DNA from: Brevibacterium pigmentatum
GTDB lineage: Bacteria; Actinomycetota; Actinomycetes; Actinomycetales; Brevibacteriaceae
DNA: 64,000 nt
Direction of reading: 5' to 3'
Assembly (NCBI RefSeq): GCF_011617465.1
Contig: NZ_CP050153.1
Span: forward strand, 2,480,001 to 2,544,000
Part shown: in pieces, positions 54,424-63,375 of the stretch
Layout of the letters: every line of letters starts with the position of its first letter
How positions within the stretch are numbered: position 1 is the first letter of the stretch
Position numbers and translations under genes: made by a program
The notes under the pieces: generated by a model
The model's input: the letters and a program-made list of their open reading frames with translations, nothing else
Database searches by the model: none
What the model was told of the DNA's origin: nothing

Positions 54424-56051
54424 TCGACCCCCATGATCACGAGCACCCCGGGGTCTCTGGCATCGATGTCCTGGAAGTGGACGGTCCCATGTGACTTCTG
54501 GATCCAGTCCCGCAGATGGTCGAGGACCTCCGGTGCGCAGTCGGGTCCGTGGACGACGGTGAGCAGCTCTCCCCCGGCCCCGAGCAGCCGATCGGCGAGC
54601 TTCTCGACCAAGGTCCGCAGCTCCGTGCTCTGAGTCTTCGCTCTGCCCTCGATGAACACCCGGTAGAACTGCGCCGGATGAGCCGCCACAGCCGTGACCA
54701 GACCAGAACCCGTGCCCTGCCCGAAACCTGCACCAGCCGCCGCGCGGACTTCCCCATCCTCATGGACGACCGGCAGCATCCCTGTCGGCGGGTCGGAGGC
54801 GAGCTGATCGGCCGAGTAGATCGTGCCCACCCTGGTGCCCGCGGCCGCTTCGGTCATGTCCGCAAAGATCTCCCCCGCCGGTGCGAAGGGATCGTAGACG
54901 GCCAGGGCCGAGAGCAGGGTGGCGACGTTGCGGGAGCGCACGACATACGCGCCCAGCCCGGTCAGGGACTTCAGCGCCGAGGTGGAGCTGGGGATGACGA
55001 TGACCGCCCGGTCCTCGGCGGCGATGAGTTCGGACATCGTCTCGAACAGGTCCCCCACCACCGGGGTCAGCGCCGTGGCTCCGTTGAGCGCGGTGTGCAT
55101 GAGCAGTCCCGTGCCCTTGACCAGGGCGATGAGCTTCGTCTCGCCCTCCTCCTCGTGCATGCGCAGGTCTTCCATATCGAGCCGAGCGATCCCAAACTCG
55201 CCGAGGCGGTCGATGACGGTCGCGGCGGTCGCTTCGTCGGCGACATGGACGTGGACCTTGGCCGCGTTGATGACGATGGAGGTTCCGCCGAGGCGGTCGA
55301 GTTCGTCGCCGAGCGAGTCGGTGGGTTCGGTGGCGAGGACGGCGACGATCTCGAGTTCGTCGGCGGTGGCTTCGTGGATGATCTTCGGTGCGCGGGCCAC
55401 CTCGGCGAGCATCGAATCCTGCGGTGTGCGGCCGGTGACGGTGGCGTAGAGGAGGTCGAAGAGTTCGACGATTCCCGTCGATCCGGCGTCGACGACCTCG
55501 GCCTCGCGCAGCACGGTGAGCTGTCCGGTGGTCTCACGCAGGGCGGATCGGGAGCGTTCCCGCACGGCCGCGATGACCTCGAGCAGGTCTGCTCCGTCGT
55601 CGGCGCGCTCACGGGCTTCGGTGGCCATGGCGTCGAGGACGGTGAGCATGGTGCCGTCGACGGGACGGGCGACGGCGGCCCGGGCACGGTCGGACGCGGT
55701 CTCCAGGGCGGTGGCCATCGCGTCGGCGGTGGCGACGGTGACTCCGGCCAGGGCATCGGCGACTCCCTGCAGGGCGACGGCGAGGATGAGTCCGGAGTTG
55801 CCCCGGGCGCCGCGTCCGGCTCCGGCAGCGAGTGCCGCGATGACGTGCGGGAGGGTGACCGGTCCGGTGAGCTCTTCCACTGCGAGGTAGGCGGCACGCA
55901 GGGTGTGGTACATGTTCGTGCCGGTGTCGCCGTCGGGGACGGGGAAGACGTTGAGCTCGTCGATCTCGGTGCGCTCCTTGCGCAGCCGGTCGACGGCGCG
56001 GCGGGCCCAGCGTGCGGCCAGACGACCGTTGAGGCTGATGGCGTTGCTCAT
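54420..56051 (-). CDS. DAK2/DegV-type kinase (FakA-like)
   Basis: 543 aa. The N-terminal DhaL-type kinase domain has N-V-F-P-V-P-D-G-D-T-G-T-N-M (metal/nucleotide site) and G-A-R-G-N-S-G. The middle and C-terminal domains match YloV/FakA, the ATP-binding subunit of fatty-acid kinase that acts with FakB (DegV) partners. No fakB is in the window. The ATG at 56051 is 1 bp past the thiL stop. Confidence 0.88.
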   Translation of the reverse strand: MSNAISLNGRLAARWARRAVDRLRKERTEIDELNVFPVPDGDTGTNMYHTLRAAYLAVEELTGPVTLPHVIAALAAGAGRGARGNSGLILAVALQGVADALAGVTVATADAMATALETASDRARAAVARPVDGTMLTVLDAMATEARERADDGADLLEVIAAVRERSRSALRETTGQLTVLREAEVVDAGSTGIVELFDLLYATVTGRTPQDSMLAEVARAPKIIHEATADELEIVAVLATEPTDSLGDELDRLGGTSIVINAAKVHVHVADEATAATVIDRLGEFGIARLDMEDLRMHEEEGETKLIALVKGTGLLMHTALNGATALTPVVGDLFETMSELIAAEDRAVIVIPSSTSALKSLTGLGAYVVRSRNVATLLSALAVYDPFAPAGEIFADMTEAAAGTRVGTIYSADQLASDPPTGMLPVVHEDGEVRAAAGAGFGQGTGSGLVTAVAAHPAQFYRVFIEGRAKTQSTELRTLVEKLADRLLGAGGELLTVVHGPDCAPEVLDHLRDWIQKSHGTVHFQDIDARDPGVLVIMGVE

Positions 56052-56052
56052 G

Positions 56053-57060
56053 TCACTTCCCGAAATGGCTGAAACCGCTCGCCGGCACGGGTGTGCCGTC
56101 GAGGCTGACATCGTGTCCGGTGCGGACCCGTCCGATTCTCCGCCAGCCTACTCCAGGGGCCGGACGCGACGGCGCAGACGCGGCGAAGCCGTGGTCCTCT
56201 CCCCCGTCGAGGACCCAGGACAGGGCCAGATCCTCCGCTGTCGCAGCCGTCCCATTCGCCGCCCGCGCATCGAGCACGAATTCGGCCGCCGGCAGCAGCG
56301 TGCCGATGAGGTCGGCCAGCAGAGCCCTATCGAGCTCGATGCCCACCCCCGAGGCGGTCGCCACCCGGGCGAGGTCGAGGCTGAGTCCGTCGGAGACGTC
56401 GATCATCGCAGACGCGCTGATCGTCCGCAGTGCACCGTAGTCCGGCCGTGGGGCCAATTGAGTCTCGATGAGGGGACTCAGTTCCGGGCCGGCGGTCTCG
56501 CGTCGCAAGCCAGCGAAGAGCAGGTCGAGCCCGGCGGCCGCCTGTCCGACCGTCCCGGCCAGATAGAGAGAATCCCCGGGCTGGGCACCGGAACGCAGAA
56601 TCGCGGAACCCTCCGGCACCGTTCCGAGTGCGGTGATGGCGATGACAATGAGTGTCGATGACGACAGATCGCCCCCGATGATCGGCACCGTGCACTCCAA
56701 CGCGGCACCTGCCCGCTCCGCTTCGTCGAAGAGCCCGGAGTACAGCGCTTCGAGGTCGGCGATATCCGTGTCATCGGGAACGGCCAGGGACACGAGCAGT
56801 CCGTGCGGGACCGCGCCCATGGCGCAGACATCGGCAAGATTCTGGGCCGCGGCCTTGCGTCCGAGCAGCTCCCAGTCCAACCAGTCGCGGGTGAAGTCCT
56901 CGTTCTCCACGAGCATGTCCGCGGTCGAGACGAGTCGACCCTCCGGTGCGGTCACCGCCGCATCGTCTCCGGGTCCGACGATCACGTGCGCGGGCTCGGG
57001 GTTGCGGGTGAGCAGGCGGGAGACGATGTGTGATTCGCCAAGTTCGGACAGTCGGGTCAT
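56053..57060 (-). CDS. thiL: Thiamine-monophosphate kinase
   Basis: 335 aa. It phosphorylates TMP to TPP. It has G-P-G-D-D-A-A-V near the N-terminus, M-L-V-E-N-E-D-F, then G-G-D-L-S-S-S, and V-L-D-G-G-E-D-H-G-F near the C-terminus, the AIR-synthase/ThiL fold signature. It is divergent from the DUF3515 gene, with only 32 bp between their starts. Confidence 0.94.
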   Translation of the reverse strand: MTRLSELGESHIVSRLLTRNPEPAHVIVGPGDDAAVTAPEGRLVSTADMLVENEDFTRDWLDWELLGRKAAAQNLADVCAMGAVPHGLLVSLAVPDDTDIADLEALYSGLFDEAERAGAALECTVPIIGGDLSSSTLIVIAITALGTVPEGSAILRSGAQPGDSLYLAGTVGQAAAGLDLLFAGLRRETAGPELSPLIETQLAPRPDYGALRTISASAMIDVSDGLSLDLARVATASGVGIELDRALLADLIGTLLPAAEFVLDARAANGTAATAEDLALSWVLDGGEDHGFAASAPSRPAPGVGWRRIGRVRTGHDVSLDGTPVPASGFSHFGK

Positions 57061-57092
57061 GGCTCCAGGTTATCGGGAGATACGGTAGTCCT

Positions 57093-57617
57093 ATGAGATC
57101 TCGCCCTGCTTCGACGCGCCGTTCTCCGCGTCCCGCGCACCGTCGTCGTTCTCTCACCTTCGTCGCCCTGGCCGCGGTGGTCACGGGTCTCGCGGTGACC
57201 GGATGTTCGCGCACCGTCATCGTCGAACCGGCCAAGGATGCGGCGGATCCGAAGTGTGCCGACATCCTGCTCACCCTGCCGGATGAGATCTCGGGTGAGA
57301 AGGCACGTACGACCTCCTCGCAGGGCACGAAGGCCTGGGGCGATCCCAACGTCGCGGTGCTGCGCTGCGGAGTCACTCCTCCCGGGCCGACGACGGATCA
57401 GTGCGTGAGCGTGTCCGGGGTCGATTGGATCTCGAAGCCGGTCGAGGACGATGATTCGACGTGGAGGTTCACCAGCTACGGGCGCACGCCGGCCGTCGAG
57501 GTGCTCGTCAACCGCAAGGCCGAGTCAGGCAATGACGTGCTCGCCGCGATCTCACCGACCCTGTCGAAGTTCCCTCCGGAGAACGAGTGCGTCGGCGCCG
57601 AGGACATCGCCGGCTAG
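57093..57617 (+). CDS. DUF3515 family lipoprotein
   Basis: 174 aa. After an Arg-rich start (S-T-R-R-S-P-R-P-A-H-R-R-R) there is a TM/signal helix ending in a lipobox (V-T-G-C-S), so it is a secreted lipoprotein. The DUF3515 domain (C-A-D-I-L-L-T-L-P, V-L-R-C-G-V, D-W-I) is actinobacterial and typically lies beside ddl and thiL. Function is unknown. Confidence 0.88.
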   Translation: MRSRPASTRRSPRPAHRRRSLTFVALAAVVTGLAVTGCSRTVIVEPAKDAADPKCADILLTLPDEISGEKARTTSSQGTKAWGDPNVAVLRCGVTPPGPTTDQCVSVSGVDWISKPVEDDDSTWRFTSYGRTPAVEVLVNRKAESGNDVLAAISPTLSKFPPENECVGAEDIAG

Positions 57618-57679
57618 AGCCTGCCCACGACGTCCGCGCTTGGTTCGCAGCGCCCGTGGCGACTCCGCCGCCTACCAGC

Positions 57680-58795
57680 TCACTTCGCGCGGGAGTGATC
57701 GATCAGAGCGATCGAGATGAGTTCCCCGATGAGCTCGGAGTACTCGAGCCCCGACTGCGCCCACATGAATGGGTACGCCGAGGTGGGGGTGAACCCGGGC
57801 AGGGTGTTGAGTTCGTTGACGACGACGTCCCCGGAATCCGTGACGAAGGTGTCGACGCGGGCGAGCCCGGTGCAGTCGAAGAGACGGAACACCGAGGCGG
57901 CCACTTCCTGAACCCGGGCTGTCACCGTCTCGTCGAGATCGGCCGGACAGGTGACCTCTGCAGCAGCGAGGTCGAGGTACTTGGCGTCGAAATCATAGAA
58001 GGAGTGGTCTCCGCTCACCCGGATCTCCCCCGGCTTGGACACGCGCAGATCCGTGTCAAAGACGGAGCCGAGCACGGCGCATTCGACCTCACGACCGCTG
58101 ACCTCGGGTTCGACGATGACCTTGGAGTCGTGTTCGAACGCCCCGAGCAGCGCGGCTTCGAGGTCGGCCGCCTCGGCGACGCGGCTGACGCCCATGGACG
58201 ATCCGGCGCGGGCGGGCTTGACGAACACGGGCAGGCCGAGCCCTGACACACGGCTCTCCGCCTCCGCGCGGTCTGCGGCCCACATCGTCTCGGTCACGAG
58301 CTCCCACGGGCAGGTGGGGACTCCGGCGTGGGCCATGAGTGACTTCGTGTAGTGCTTGTCCATGCTCGCTGCGGAGGAGAACACTCCGGAGCCGACGAAG
58401 GCGGTGCTGCTGAGTTCGAACAGTCCCTGCAGGGTTCCGTCCTCACCGAAGCGTCCGTGCAGGAGCGGGAAGAACACGTCGACCGAACCCAGTTCGGTGT
58501 AGTTGCCCTCGGCGTCGCGGTGCAGCAGCGGTGCCCCGTCGGCGGAGACCGGTGGGATCACCTCGGTGCCGTTGTCGGTGACTTCGGGCATGGCCTGCGG
58601 ATCGAAGCGCATGCTCGCCCAGTCGTCGACGACCCGCCACACGCCGGTCTTCGTGATGCCGATCGGCAGGACGTCGAAGGCAGTGGTGTCGATGGCACCG
58701 ATCACTCCGGCCGCCGTGACGCAGCTGACGGAGTGCTCGCTCGAACGGCCTCCGAAGAGGACTGCGACAAGGGGCCGGTGATCGTTGTCTGCCAT
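57680..58795 (-). CDS. ddl: D-alanine--D-alanine ligase
   Basis: 371 aa. It makes the D-Ala-D-Ala dipeptide of peptidoglycan. It starts with V-L-F-G-G-R-S-S-E-H-S-V-S and has L-H-G-R-F-G-E-D-G-T-L-Q, V-K-P-A-R-A-G-S-S-M-G-V (ATP grasp) and V-N-E-L-N-T-L-P-G-F-T. The F/Y position after E-L-N-T-L-P-G-F fits a D-Ala rather than D-Lac ligase only weakly. It converges with the DUF3515 gene. Confidence 0.95.
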   Translation of the reverse strand: MADNDHRPLVAVLFGGRSSEHSVSCVTAAGVIGAIDTTAFDVLPIGITKTGVWRVVDDWASMRFDPQAMPEVTDNGTEVIPPVSADGAPLLHRDAEGNYTELGSVDVFFPLLHGRFGEDGTLQGLFELSSTAFVGSGVFSSAASMDKHYTKSLMAHAGVPTCPWELVTETMWAADRAEAESRVSGLGLPVFVKPARAGSSMGVSRVAEAADLEAALLGAFEHDSKVIVEPEVSGREVECAVLGSVFDTDLRVSKPGEIRVSGDHSFYDFDAKYLDLAAAEVTCPADLDETVTARVQEVAASVFRLFDCTGLARVDTFVTDSGDVVVNELNTLPGFTPTSAYPFMWAQSGLEYSELIGELISIALIDHSRAK

Positions 58796-58846
58796 GAGTT
58801 TCCTTGCTGAAGTGGTACTCCCGCGAACTGGGGTCGGACGCGGGGT

Positions 58847-58870
58847 GCGCACACCGCTTCAGGTGTGCGC
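58847..58870 (-). terminator. Hairpin between PEBP gene and ddl
   Basis: GCGCACACC pairs perfectly with GGTGTGCGC around GCTTCA, 18 bp after the PEBP stop codon (minus strand) and 52 bp before ddl. Confidence 0.7.
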
Positions 58871-58888
58871 GGACTGAAAGACTTTAGC

Positions 58889-59422
58889 TCACTTGGCCTC
58901 GAACGTGCATTCCAGCCACGCTCGTCCGATGCCCTTGAAGAACATGTTGAAGCCGGCGAAGGCCGGTGATGCGGATTCGTCGATGCCCAGCGGTTCGGCC
59001 AGGGCGGTGACGATGAAGAAGTAGCGGTGCGGTCCGTGACCCTCCGGTGGGGCGGCTCCGACGAAGCGGGGTTCGCCGGCATCGTTGCGCAGAGTCACGG
59101 CTCCGCCGGGCAGGAGGTCGGCGGCCGGGTCACCGGCGTTGGTCTCCAGGCTCGTCACGGAGGCGTCGAGGTCGGTGACGACCCAGTGCCAGAAGCCCGA
59201 ACCCGTCGGTGCGTCGGGGTCGTAGCAGGTCACGGCGAAGGCCTTGGTCTCCTCGGGGAATCCGGACCAGGACAGCTGTGGGGAGACGTCCTCACCGCCG
59301 GGCACGCCCATGGCACCGGAGAGCTGAGGGCCGGTGAGCACCCCACCGTCTTCGATGTCGGTGCTGGTCAGCGTGAAGGTCGGAAGTTCGGGAAGGTTGA
59401 AGAACGGTGAGTTGGCGCTCAT
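58889..59422 (-). CDS. YbhB/YbcL (PEBP) family protein
   Basis: 177 aa, phosphatidylethanolamine-binding/Raf-kinase-inhibitor-like fold: S-P-Q-L-S-W-S-G-F-P, C-Y-D-P-D-A-P-T-G-S-G-F-W-H-W-V (the ligand-pocket D-P-D-A-P and H-W), and G-P-H-R-Y-F-F. Its physiological role in bacteria is unclear. It lies 42 bp after gpsA, probably in the same operon. Confidence 0.9.
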   Translation of the reverse strand: MSANSPFFNLPELPTFTLTSTDIEDGGVLTGPQLSGAMGVPGGEDVSPQLSWSGFPEETKAFAVTCYDPDAPTGSGFWHWVVTDLDASVTSLETNAGDPAADLLPGGAVTLRNDAGEPRFVGAAPPEGHGPHRYFFIVTALAEPLGIDESASPAFAGFNMFFKGIGRAWLECTFEAK

Positions 59423-59464
59423 GTGTGCTCCTAATTTTCCAGCGGGTGGCCTGAGTCGTTCGGC

Positions 59465-60478
59465 TCAGGCCGGTGGTCCTTCGTGCTTACGTTTTCGAGA
59501 CAACAGCAATCCGGCGAGTTCGTCAACCTGCAGTTTTCCGCCCAGCACCGCGCAGACCGCCTCGGTGATGGGCAGGTCGACGCCGTTGCGGCGGCCGAGT
59601 GCCAGGACGGCGGGAGCGGACTTCACGCCTTCGGCTGTCTGGGAGGTGTGGGCGATGACGTCCTCGAGGCTCATCCCCTCACCGAGGTGGCGTCCGAAGG
59701 TGCGATTGCGCGACAGGGGTGAGGCGCAGGTCGCCACGAGGTCGCCGAGTCCGGCGAGCCCGGACAGAGTGTGTGCTTCGGCGCCCATGGCTGCGGCCAG
59801 GCGAGAGGTTTCAGCGAGCCCGCGGGTGATGATCGAGGCCTTCGAGTTGTCGCCGAGCTTCTGTCCGTCGGCGATGCCCACGGACAGGGCGATGATGTTC
59901 TTGATCGCACCGCCGATCTCGACGCCGACGACATCGGTGTTCGTATACGGGCGGAAGTACGCGTTCGCGCTGATCTCCGCGACCACCTCGGCGGTGGTGA
60001 TGTCGGAGGACGCGACGACGGTGGCGGTGGGCTGCCGGTCGGCGATCTCGCGGGCGAGGTTCGGGCCGGAGACGACGGCGATCTGGGATTCGTCGACCTC
60101 GGCGACCTCGGCGATGACCTCGGACATGCGTTTGCCGGTGTCGACCTCGATGCCCTTCATCAGGCTCACGAGCTTCACTCCGCGCTTCAGGTGCGGCTTC
60201 CACCGGGTGAGGTTCTCGCGCAGGGTCTGGGCGGGGACGGCGAGGACGATGACATCGGCATCGGTGACGGCGGCGATGTCGTCGTCGGTCGAGCTCAGCC
60301 CCTCGGGCAGGGTGCGCTCACCCAGGTAGCGCTCATTGGTGTGGGTGGAGTTGATCTCGTCGGCGACCTCGGGGCGTCGTGCCCACAGGGTGACGGGGAA
60401 GCCGGCGTCGGCGATGACTGCGGCGTAGGTGGTTCCCCACGATCCGGCTCCGAGGACGGTGATCTTGTCGACGCTCAT
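59465..60478 (-). CDS. gpsA: Glycerol-3-phosphate dehydrogenase [NAD(P)+]
   Basis: 337 aa. It reduces dihydroxyacetone phosphate for phospholipid synthesis. The Rossmann motif is V-L-G-A-G-S-W-G-T-T-Y, followed by V-L-A-V-P-A-Q, V-S-L-M-K-G-I-E and G-A-I-K-N-I-I-A-L-S-V-G (catalytic Lys). The start overlaps the acyltransferase stop by 4 bp, linking two consecutive steps of lipid synthesis. Confidence 0.95.
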   Translation of the reverse strand: MSVDKITVLGAGSWGTTYAAVIADAGFPVTLWARRPEVADEINSTHTNERYLGERTLPEGLSSTDDDIAAVTDADVIVLAVPAQTLRENLTRWKPHLKRGVKLVSLMKGIEVDTGKRMSEVIAEVAEVDESQIAVVSGPNLAREIADRQPTATVVASSDITTAEVVAEISANAYFRPYTNTDVVGVEIGGAIKNIIALSVGIADGQKLGDNSKASIITRGLAETSRLAAAMGAEAHTLSGLAGLGDLVATCASPLSRNRTFGRHLGEGMSLEDVIAHTSQTAEGVKSAPAVLALGRRNGVDLPITEAVCAVLGGKLQVDELAGLLLSRKRKHEGPPA

Positions 60479-61242
60479 TCGCCTGACTCCTTGCTCGTGA
60501 AACGCTGCGGCAGTTCGCGTTCGGACAGTTCGGCCACCATCGCCGCCACGGTGTTCTTCACACGCTGGGAGAGGTCTCCCAGCGTCTTCCTCTCATCCCG
60601 GTGATCCCACAGATCCGAATAGTCGACTGCGGGACCGAACGCCACGACCGTGTCGTGGCTGAAGGGGCGGAAGCGGAACTTCTTCTGTCCGCGCGGGTAG
60701 ATCGTGTTCAGTCCCCAGTGGGCGACGGGGATGATCGGGGCTCCGGTCTCCAGCGCCAGCCGGGCGGTGCCGGTCTTGAAGTGCTGAGGCCACAGCTCCG
60801 GGTCCTTCGTCAGCGTGCCCTCGGGGTAGATGACGACGGTCTGGCCGTGGGCCAGGGCGTCCTTCGCGTACTCGAGGGAGTCTCCGGCCTGCGCCGAGGC
60901 GCGCAGCACTGGGATCTGCCCGATGGTCTTGAGGATCTTGCCGAGCACCCCTGTGAACAGCGTCGACTTCGCGAGGAAGTGCGGCATCCGGCCGTTGCGC
61001 TTCAGGGCCAGTCCCACGAGGATCGGGTCGAGGTGGTTGGCGTGGTAGGCGGCGGCGATCATACCCGTGCCGGCCGGCGGCAGGTTCTCGACGCCCCGTA
61101 TGCTCATCTTCGTGGCCGTGCGCATGAGTCCGAAAGCCGCCGTGGCCGCGACGGTGCCTGCGCGGTTCTGGGAACGCACCGCTGCGGGGTCGAAGGAGAC
61201 GAGATCGTGGTCGTTCGCCTCCGGTTCGGTCACCCGGCTCAT
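60475..61242 (-). CDS. 1-acyl-sn-glycerol-3-phosphate acyltransferase
   Basis: 255 aa, PlsC family. The acyltransferase box H-A-N-H-L-D (H-X4-D) and V-I-Y-P-E-G-T-L-T are present, with F-K-T-G-T-A-R-L-A following. It acylates lysophosphatidate at the inner membrane face. The ATG at 61242 overlaps the murA stop (ATGA). Confidence 0.92.
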   Translation of the reverse strand: MSRVTEPEANDHDLVSFDPAAVRSQNRAGTVAATAAFGLMRTATKMSIRGVENLPPAGTGMIAAAYHANHLDPILVGLALKRNGRMPHFLAKSTLFTGVLGKILKTIGQIPVLRASAQAGDSLEYAKDALAHGQTVVIYPEGTLTKDPELWPQHFKTGTARLALETGAPIIPVAHWGLNTIYPRGQKKFRFRPFSHDTVVAFGPAVDYSDLWDHRDERKTLGDLSQRVKNTVAAMVAELSERELPQRFTSKESGE

Positions 61243-62555
61243 ACAGAGACCTCGGCACCGAGACCGGTGAGCTTGTCGAGGAAGTTCTCGTAGCCGCGGT
61301 TGATGAGTTCGATGCCGTGGACCTCGCTCGTGCCCTGAGCGGCCAAGGCGGCGATGAGGTGGCTGAAGCCGCCGCGCAGATCGGGAACGTCGATGCGGGT
61401 GCCCTTGAGGTCGGTGGGTCCGGAGATGACGGCCGAGTGCTGGTAGTTCCGACGGCCGAAGCGGCAGGGAGTGCCGCCGAGGCATTCGCGGTAGAGCTGG
61501 ATCTGCGCACCCATATCGCGCAGGGCGTCGGTGAAGCCGAACCGGTTCTCATACACGGTCTCGTGGATGATCGACAGCCCTTCGGCCTGAGTCATCGCGA
61601 CGACCAGCGGCTGCTGCCAGTCGGTCATGAAGCCTGGATGCACGTCGGTCTCGAGGGCAAAGGACCGGAGTTTGCCGCCAGGGTGGCGGAAGCGGATGCC
61701 GGACTCCTGCACATCGAATTCGCCGCCGATCTTGCGGAAGACGTTGAGGAAGGTGATGAGTTCAGGCTGGCTGGCGCCTTCGACGAAGATGTCTCCGCCG
61801 GTGGCCAGAGCCGCCGAGGCCCAGGACGCGGTCTCATTGCGGTCGGGCAGGGCGCGGTGGATGAACCCGCGGAGGGTGTCGACACCTTCGATGCGCACCA
61901 CACGGTCGGTGTCGACGGTGATGATCGCGCCCATCTTCTGCAGCAGAGCGATGAGATCCATGATCTCGGGCTCGATGGCCGCGCCCCGCAGCTCGGTGAC
62001 GCCTTCGGCGCGCACCGCGGTCAGCAGCACCTGTTCGGTGGCTCCGACGGAGGGATAGGGCAGTTCGACCTTGGTGCCCTGCAGGCGGCTGTGGGCCTTG
62101 AGCATGATGCCGCCGGGGGTCTTATCGACCTCGGCTCCGAACTTGCGGAGCACATCGAGGTGGAAGTTGATGGGGCGGTCGCCGATATGGCAGCCGCCGA
62201 GGTCGGGGATGAATGCCTGACCGAGGCTGTGCAGCAGCGGACCGCAGAAGAGAATCGGGATACGGGAGGAACCGGCATGGGCATCGATGTCGACGATGGA
62301 CCCCGAAGCCACATCGGCCGGATCGAGGTGGAGTTCACCGTCGGTCAGGTCACCGTCGGGACCGGAGGTGACACGCACTCCGTGGAGTTCGAGGAGTCCG
62401 GTGACGATCTCGACGTCGCGGATCTGGGGCACACCGCGCAGCACGGACGGGGTCTCACCGAGCAGAGAGGCCACCATCGCCTTGGGCACCAGATTCTTGG
62501 CGCCGCGGACTCGGACGGTGCCGTCCAGCGGATTTCCCCCACGTACTTCGAGCAT
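61239..62555 (-). CDS. murA: UDP-N-acetylglucosamine 1-carboxyvinyltransferase
   Basis: 438 aa. It catalyses the first committed step of peptidoglycan synthesis. The active-site loop retains Cys (C122 in G-G-C-H-I-G-D-R-P), so it should be fosfomycin-sensitive, unlike Asp-containing enzymes. It begins L-E-V-R-G-G-N-P-L-D-G-T-V-R-V-R-G-A-K-N. It is first in murA-plsC-gpsA. Confidence 0.95.
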   Translation of the reverse strand: MLEVRGGNPLDGTVRVRGAKNLVPKAMVASLLGETPSVLRGVPQIRDVEIVTGLLELHGVRVTSGPDGDLTDGELHLDPADVASGSIVDIDAHAGSSRIPILFCGPLLHSLGQAFIPDLGGCHIGDRPINFHLDVLRKFGAEVDKTPGGIMLKAHSRLQGTKVELPYPSVGATEQVLLTAVRAEGVTELRGAAIEPEIMDLIALLQKMGAIITVDTDRVVRIEGVDTLRGFIHRALPDRNETASWASAALATGGDIFVEGASQPELITFLNVFRKIGGEFDVQESGIRFRHPGGKLRSFALETDVHPGFMTDWQQPLVVAMTQAEGLSIIHETVYENRFGFTDALRDMGAQIQLYRECLGGTPCRFGRRNYQHSAVISGPTDLKGTRIDVPDLRGGFSHLIAALAAQGTSEVHGIELINRGYENFLDKLTGLGAEVSV

Positions 62556-62603
62556 GTTCCTCCCTGATTCCGATGATCGGATCCGGGCAGGATTCCACCC
62601 GGA

Positions 62604-62635
62604 GACGGTGCCCGCTGATTGCCGCGGGCACCGTC
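62604..62635 (-). terminator. Hairpin between leuD and murA
   Basis: A 12-bp perfect stem, GACGGTGCCCGC with GCGGGCACCGTC, around an 8-nt loop, lies between the leuD stop (62760) and murA start. It is a likely terminator for leuCD transcripts, without a U tract. Confidence 0.65.
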
Positions 62636-62759
62636 CTAGACTAACCCAGCCGACGGTCTCCCACCCATTCGCCGAGGTGGCCCCGAGGTCGCGTTCGAGC
62701 GTTTCGGTGGGCCGCCTCGGCGGAGGTCGGATCGTGGCGCTGGGTTGCCGCGGTGAGGG

Positions 62760-63359
62760 TCAGACCTTAGCGGGCAGGGTCGTGGGTTTGAAGGCGAAGC
62801 GGGAGGATTCGTAGGCGACGATCTCGTCTTCCTTGGCCAGGGTGAGGCTGATGTCGTCGTGGCCTTCGAGGAGGCGCCAGCGCGTGTAGTCGTCGATCTG
62901 GAAGGATACGGTGACGGTGTCGCACGTCACGGTCTTCTCATTGAGATCCACGGTGATCGATGTGCCGGGGTGGTTCTCGAGGATCTTCCAGATGAGTTCG
63001 ATGTCGGCCTGTTCCAGCTGGGCGGCCAGCAGGCCCTCCTTGCCGGAGTTGCCGCGGAAGATATCGCCGAAGCGCGAGGACAGGACGACGCGGAAGCCGT
63101 AGTCCTTGAGCGCCCAGACGGCGTGTTCGCGGGAGGATCCGGTGCCGAAGTCGGGGCCGGCGACGAGGACGGAGCCGTTCGCGAAGTCGGGGTCGTTGAG
63201 GACGAAGTCGTCGTTCGACCGCCAGCGGTAGAACAGGGCGTCCTCGAAGCCGGTGCGGGTGACGCGCTTGAGGAACTTGGCGGGGATGATCTGGTCGGTG
63301 TCGATGTTGGATCGGCGCAGAGGAACGCCGGTGCCGGTGTGGGTGGTGAAAGCTTCCAT
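62760..63359 (-). CDS. leuD: 3-isopropylmalate dehydratase small subunit
   Basis: 199 aa. With LeuC it isomerises isopropylmalate in leucine synthesis. It has [13 protein letters not shown] near the N-terminus and [11 protein letters not shown] (substrate-specificity loop). It starts 16 bp after leuC. Confidence 0.95.
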   Translation of the reverse strand: MEAFTTHTGTGVPLRRSNIDTDQIIPAKFLKRVTRTGFEDALFYRWRSNDDFVLNDPDFANGSVLVAGPDFGTGSSREHAVWALKDYGFRVVLSSRFGDIFRGNSGKEGLLAAQLEQADIELIWKILENHPGTSITVDLNEKTVTCDTVTVSFQIDDYTRWRLLEGHDDISLTLAKEDEIVAYESSRFAFKPTTLPAKV

Positions 63360-63375
63360 GGCTCGTCCTCCTTCT